Positions 62,701 to 64,000 of a stretch of 64,000 nt of DNA are shown piece after piece. Within the stretch, counting starts at the first letter, position 1. Each line of letters begins with the position of its first letter. This DNA comes from PALSA-555 sp963731625 (GTDB lineage Bacteria; Actinomycetota; Acidimicrobiia; IMCC26256; PALSA-555), in the NCBI GenBank assembly GCA_963731625.1, contig CAVSWH010000001.1:1612001-1676000 (forward strand). The letters run 5' to 3'. The notes below the pieces were generated by a model. That model did no database searches. It was given only the letters and a program-made list of their open reading frames with translations, and was not told the DNA's origin. Position numbers and translations under genes: made by a program.

Positions 62701-63855
62701 ATGACGAACGCAGTGATCGTCGATGCGGTGCGGACCCCGTTGGGTCGCCGAAACGGCAAGCTCAAGGACTGGCATCCGGTCGACCTCGCGGCCTTCACGC
62801 TGCAGACACTCGTCGAGCGCAACGACCTCGACCCCGCGGTCGTCGACGACGTGATCATGGGCTGCGTCTCCCAGGTCGGGGAGCAGGCCATCAACATCGG
62901 CCGCGATGCGCTCCTGGCTGCCGGCTTCCCGGAGTCGGTGCCCGGCACGACGGTCGACCGCCAGTGCGGCTCCTCGCAGCAGGCCGCGCACTTCGCCGCG
63001 CAGGGCGTCATGGCCGGCGCCTACGACATCGTCATCGCGGCCGGTGTCGAGAGCATGACCCGGGTCCCGATGGGCTCCTCCCTCCTCCCGGGGACGAACC
63101 CGTTCGGCCGAGTGCTGCCAACCCGCTACGACCTCGTCCCGCAGGGGGTCTCGGCCGAGCTCATCGCCGAGAAGTGGAGCATCCCCCGGGAGGAGAACGA
63201 CGCCTTCTCGGTCGAGTCGCACCACAAGGCCGCCCGCGCGACCGACGAGGGCCGCTTCGAGCGCGAGATCGTGCCGGTCAGGGTCGAGACCGACGACGGC
63301 GCCGAGACGATGGCGCGGGACGAGGGCATTCGCCCCGACTCGACGCTCGAGACGCTCGCCAAGCTCAAGCCGGCGTTCAAGGCCGACGGCGTGATCACCG
63401 CCGCGAACTCGTCCCAGATCAGCGACGGTGCGGCCGCGATGCTCGTCATGAGCGAGGAGCGCGCCGCGGCGATGGGCTTCACCCCCCGGGCACGGTTCCA
63501 CGCGTTCGCGCTCGCGGGCGTCGACCCCGTCCTCATGCTGACCGGACCGATCCCCGCGACGAGCAAGGTGCTCGAGCGGGCGCGGATGACGCTCGACGAC
63601 ATCGACCTCGTCGAGATCAACGAGGCGTTCGCGCCGGTCGTGCTGGCGTGGGCCCGTGAGCATCACCCCGACATGGCCAAGGTCAACGTGAACGGCGGCG
63701 CGATCGCGTTGGGTCACCCGCTGGGCTGCTCGGGTGCCCGTCTGATGGCGACGCTCGTGAGCGAGCTCGAGCGCACCGGCGCACGGTGGGGTCTCCAGAC
63801 GATGTGCGAGGGCGGCGGCCTGGCGAACGCCACCATCCTCGAGCGACTCGGCTGA
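62701..63855 (+). CDS. Acetyl-CoA C-acyltransferase (thiolase)
   Basis: A 384-residue classical thiolase. The first Cys is in VDRQCGSSQQAAHFAAQGV near residue 88. The His is in VNVNGGAIALGHPLGCSGAR near 338, and the second Cys in LQTMCEGGGLANATI. These are complete, unlike in the Ltp2-like protein at 12693-13850. It either cleaves 3-ketoacyl-CoA in beta-oxidation or joins two acetyl-CoA; the sequence does not decide. ATG 62701 gives the family start TNAVIVDAVRTPLGR. Confidence 0.93.
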   Translation: MTNAVIVDAVRTPLGRRNGKLKDWHPVDLAAFTLQTLVERNDLDPAVVDDVIMGCVSQVGEQAINIGRDALLAAGFPESVPGTTVDRQCGSSQQAAHFAAQGVMAGAYDIVIAAGVESMTRVPMGSSLLPGTNPFGRVLPTRYDLVPQGVSAELIAEKWSIPREENDAFSVESHHKAARATDEGRFEREIVPVRVETDDGAETMARDEGIRPDSTLETLAKLKPAFKADGVITAANSSQISDGAAAMLVMSEERAAAMGFTPRARFHAFALAGVDPVLMLTGPIPATSKVLERARMTLDDIDLVEINEAFAPVVLAWAREHHPDMAKVNVNGGAIALGHPLGCSGARLMATLVSELERTGARWGLQTMCEGGGLANATILERLG

Positions 63856-63874
63856 GGAGTCGCCCGCACCGCTC

Positions 63875-64000
63875 ATGTCGTTGCTCGCGGTCTCCGTCGT
63901 CGGGTGGATCGTGCGGGGCGCGATCGCGCTCGTGGCGATGCTCGTCATCTACACCGTCGGGGCCGGCATCCTCCGGAAGTTCCAGCTCGCCCCGGAGGAG
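63875..64000 (+). CDS. Membrane protein, N-terminal part (runs off the window)
   Basis: The first 42 codons: MSLLAVSVVGWIVRGAIALV and on to LRKFQLAPEE, one membrane helix followed by a charged stretch. It begins 20 bases after the thiolase stop on the same strand. Too short to name. Confidence 0.55.
   Translation, partial: MSLLAVSVVGWIVRGAIALVAMLVIYTVGAGILRKFQLAPEE

Overview
The window is a contiguous stretch of a high-GC actinobacterial chromosome (Actinomycetota) that carries the replication origin. The evidence is the dnaK-grpE-dnaJ-hspR operon with HAIR operators, NucS, Ino1, an EtfD-like Fe-S protein, DUF5318 and DUF3566. The gene order DUF6049-murJ-...-trxB-trxA-cwlM-parB-parA-rsmG-jag-yidC-yidD-rnpA-rpmH-dnaA-dnaN-recF-dciA-gyrB-gyrA-DUF3566-tRNA-Ile is close to the mycobacterial origin region (established knowledge of that order). 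It is not a Mycobacterium: MurJ lacks the fused pseudokinase and no mycolate genes are seen. A non-mycobacterial class such as Acidimicrobiia is plausible but unproven. Start codons are often GTG, four-base NTGA gene overlaps are very common, and -10-like TANNNT boxes often lie 6-8 nt before a start codon, suggesting leaderless mRNAs.

Layout. 1-4.9 kb: heat-shock genes on the minus strand (clpB fragment, hspR, dnaJ, grpE, dnaK) with two HAIR-like operators. 4.9-6.9 kb: a lone cyclic-nucleotide-binding protein and a frameshifted tnpB element. 6.9-10.5 kb: EtfD-like redox protein, a membrane protein and dcd. 10.5-11.8 kb: tRNA-Gly and a 1.2-kb segment bounded by a duplicate of the tRNA 3' end, carrying one glycine-rich secreted protein. 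12-16.7 kb: a reductase-like gene and an acyl-CoA operon (ligase, hydratase, DUF35, Ltp2-like aldolase). 16.8-20.7 kb: membrane proteins, nucS, tatA and a TatB-like gene. 20.7-24 kb: dnaB, rplI, rpsR, ssb, rpsF. 24.2-31.4 kb: DUF192, panB, DUF5318, padR-ino1, cca, a pilT-like ATPase and a broken deacetylase gene. 31.5-42.4 kb: cell-envelope, redox and partition genes. 42.4-56.3 kb: origin block. 56.3-60 kb: accessory secreted-protein cluster with repeats. 60-64 kb: a dehydrogenase-like gene, tRNA-Ala, a surface protein, a thioesterase and a thiolase.

How the genes work together. The origin block supplies initiation (DnaA, DnaN, RecF, DciA, gyrase, with DnaB and SSB 25 kb away), segregation (ParA, ParB, two parS) and membrane insertion (YidC, YidD). 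The murJ, kinase and cwlM genes form a plausible peptidoglycan-control neighbourhood. NucS gives mismatch repair acting at the sliding clamp.

The most unusual items are a family of three secreted proteins ending in Phe-Thr-Gly at the C-terminus, two of them in a repeat-rich cluster after tRNA-Ile and one inside the tRNA-Gly-flanked segment, and an rnpA gene with no standard start codon after rpmH. At least six genes (tnpB, DUF35, rplI, DUF192, deacetylase, gyrA) are interrupted by apparent single-base indels; because gyrA is essential, some are probably sequence errors.
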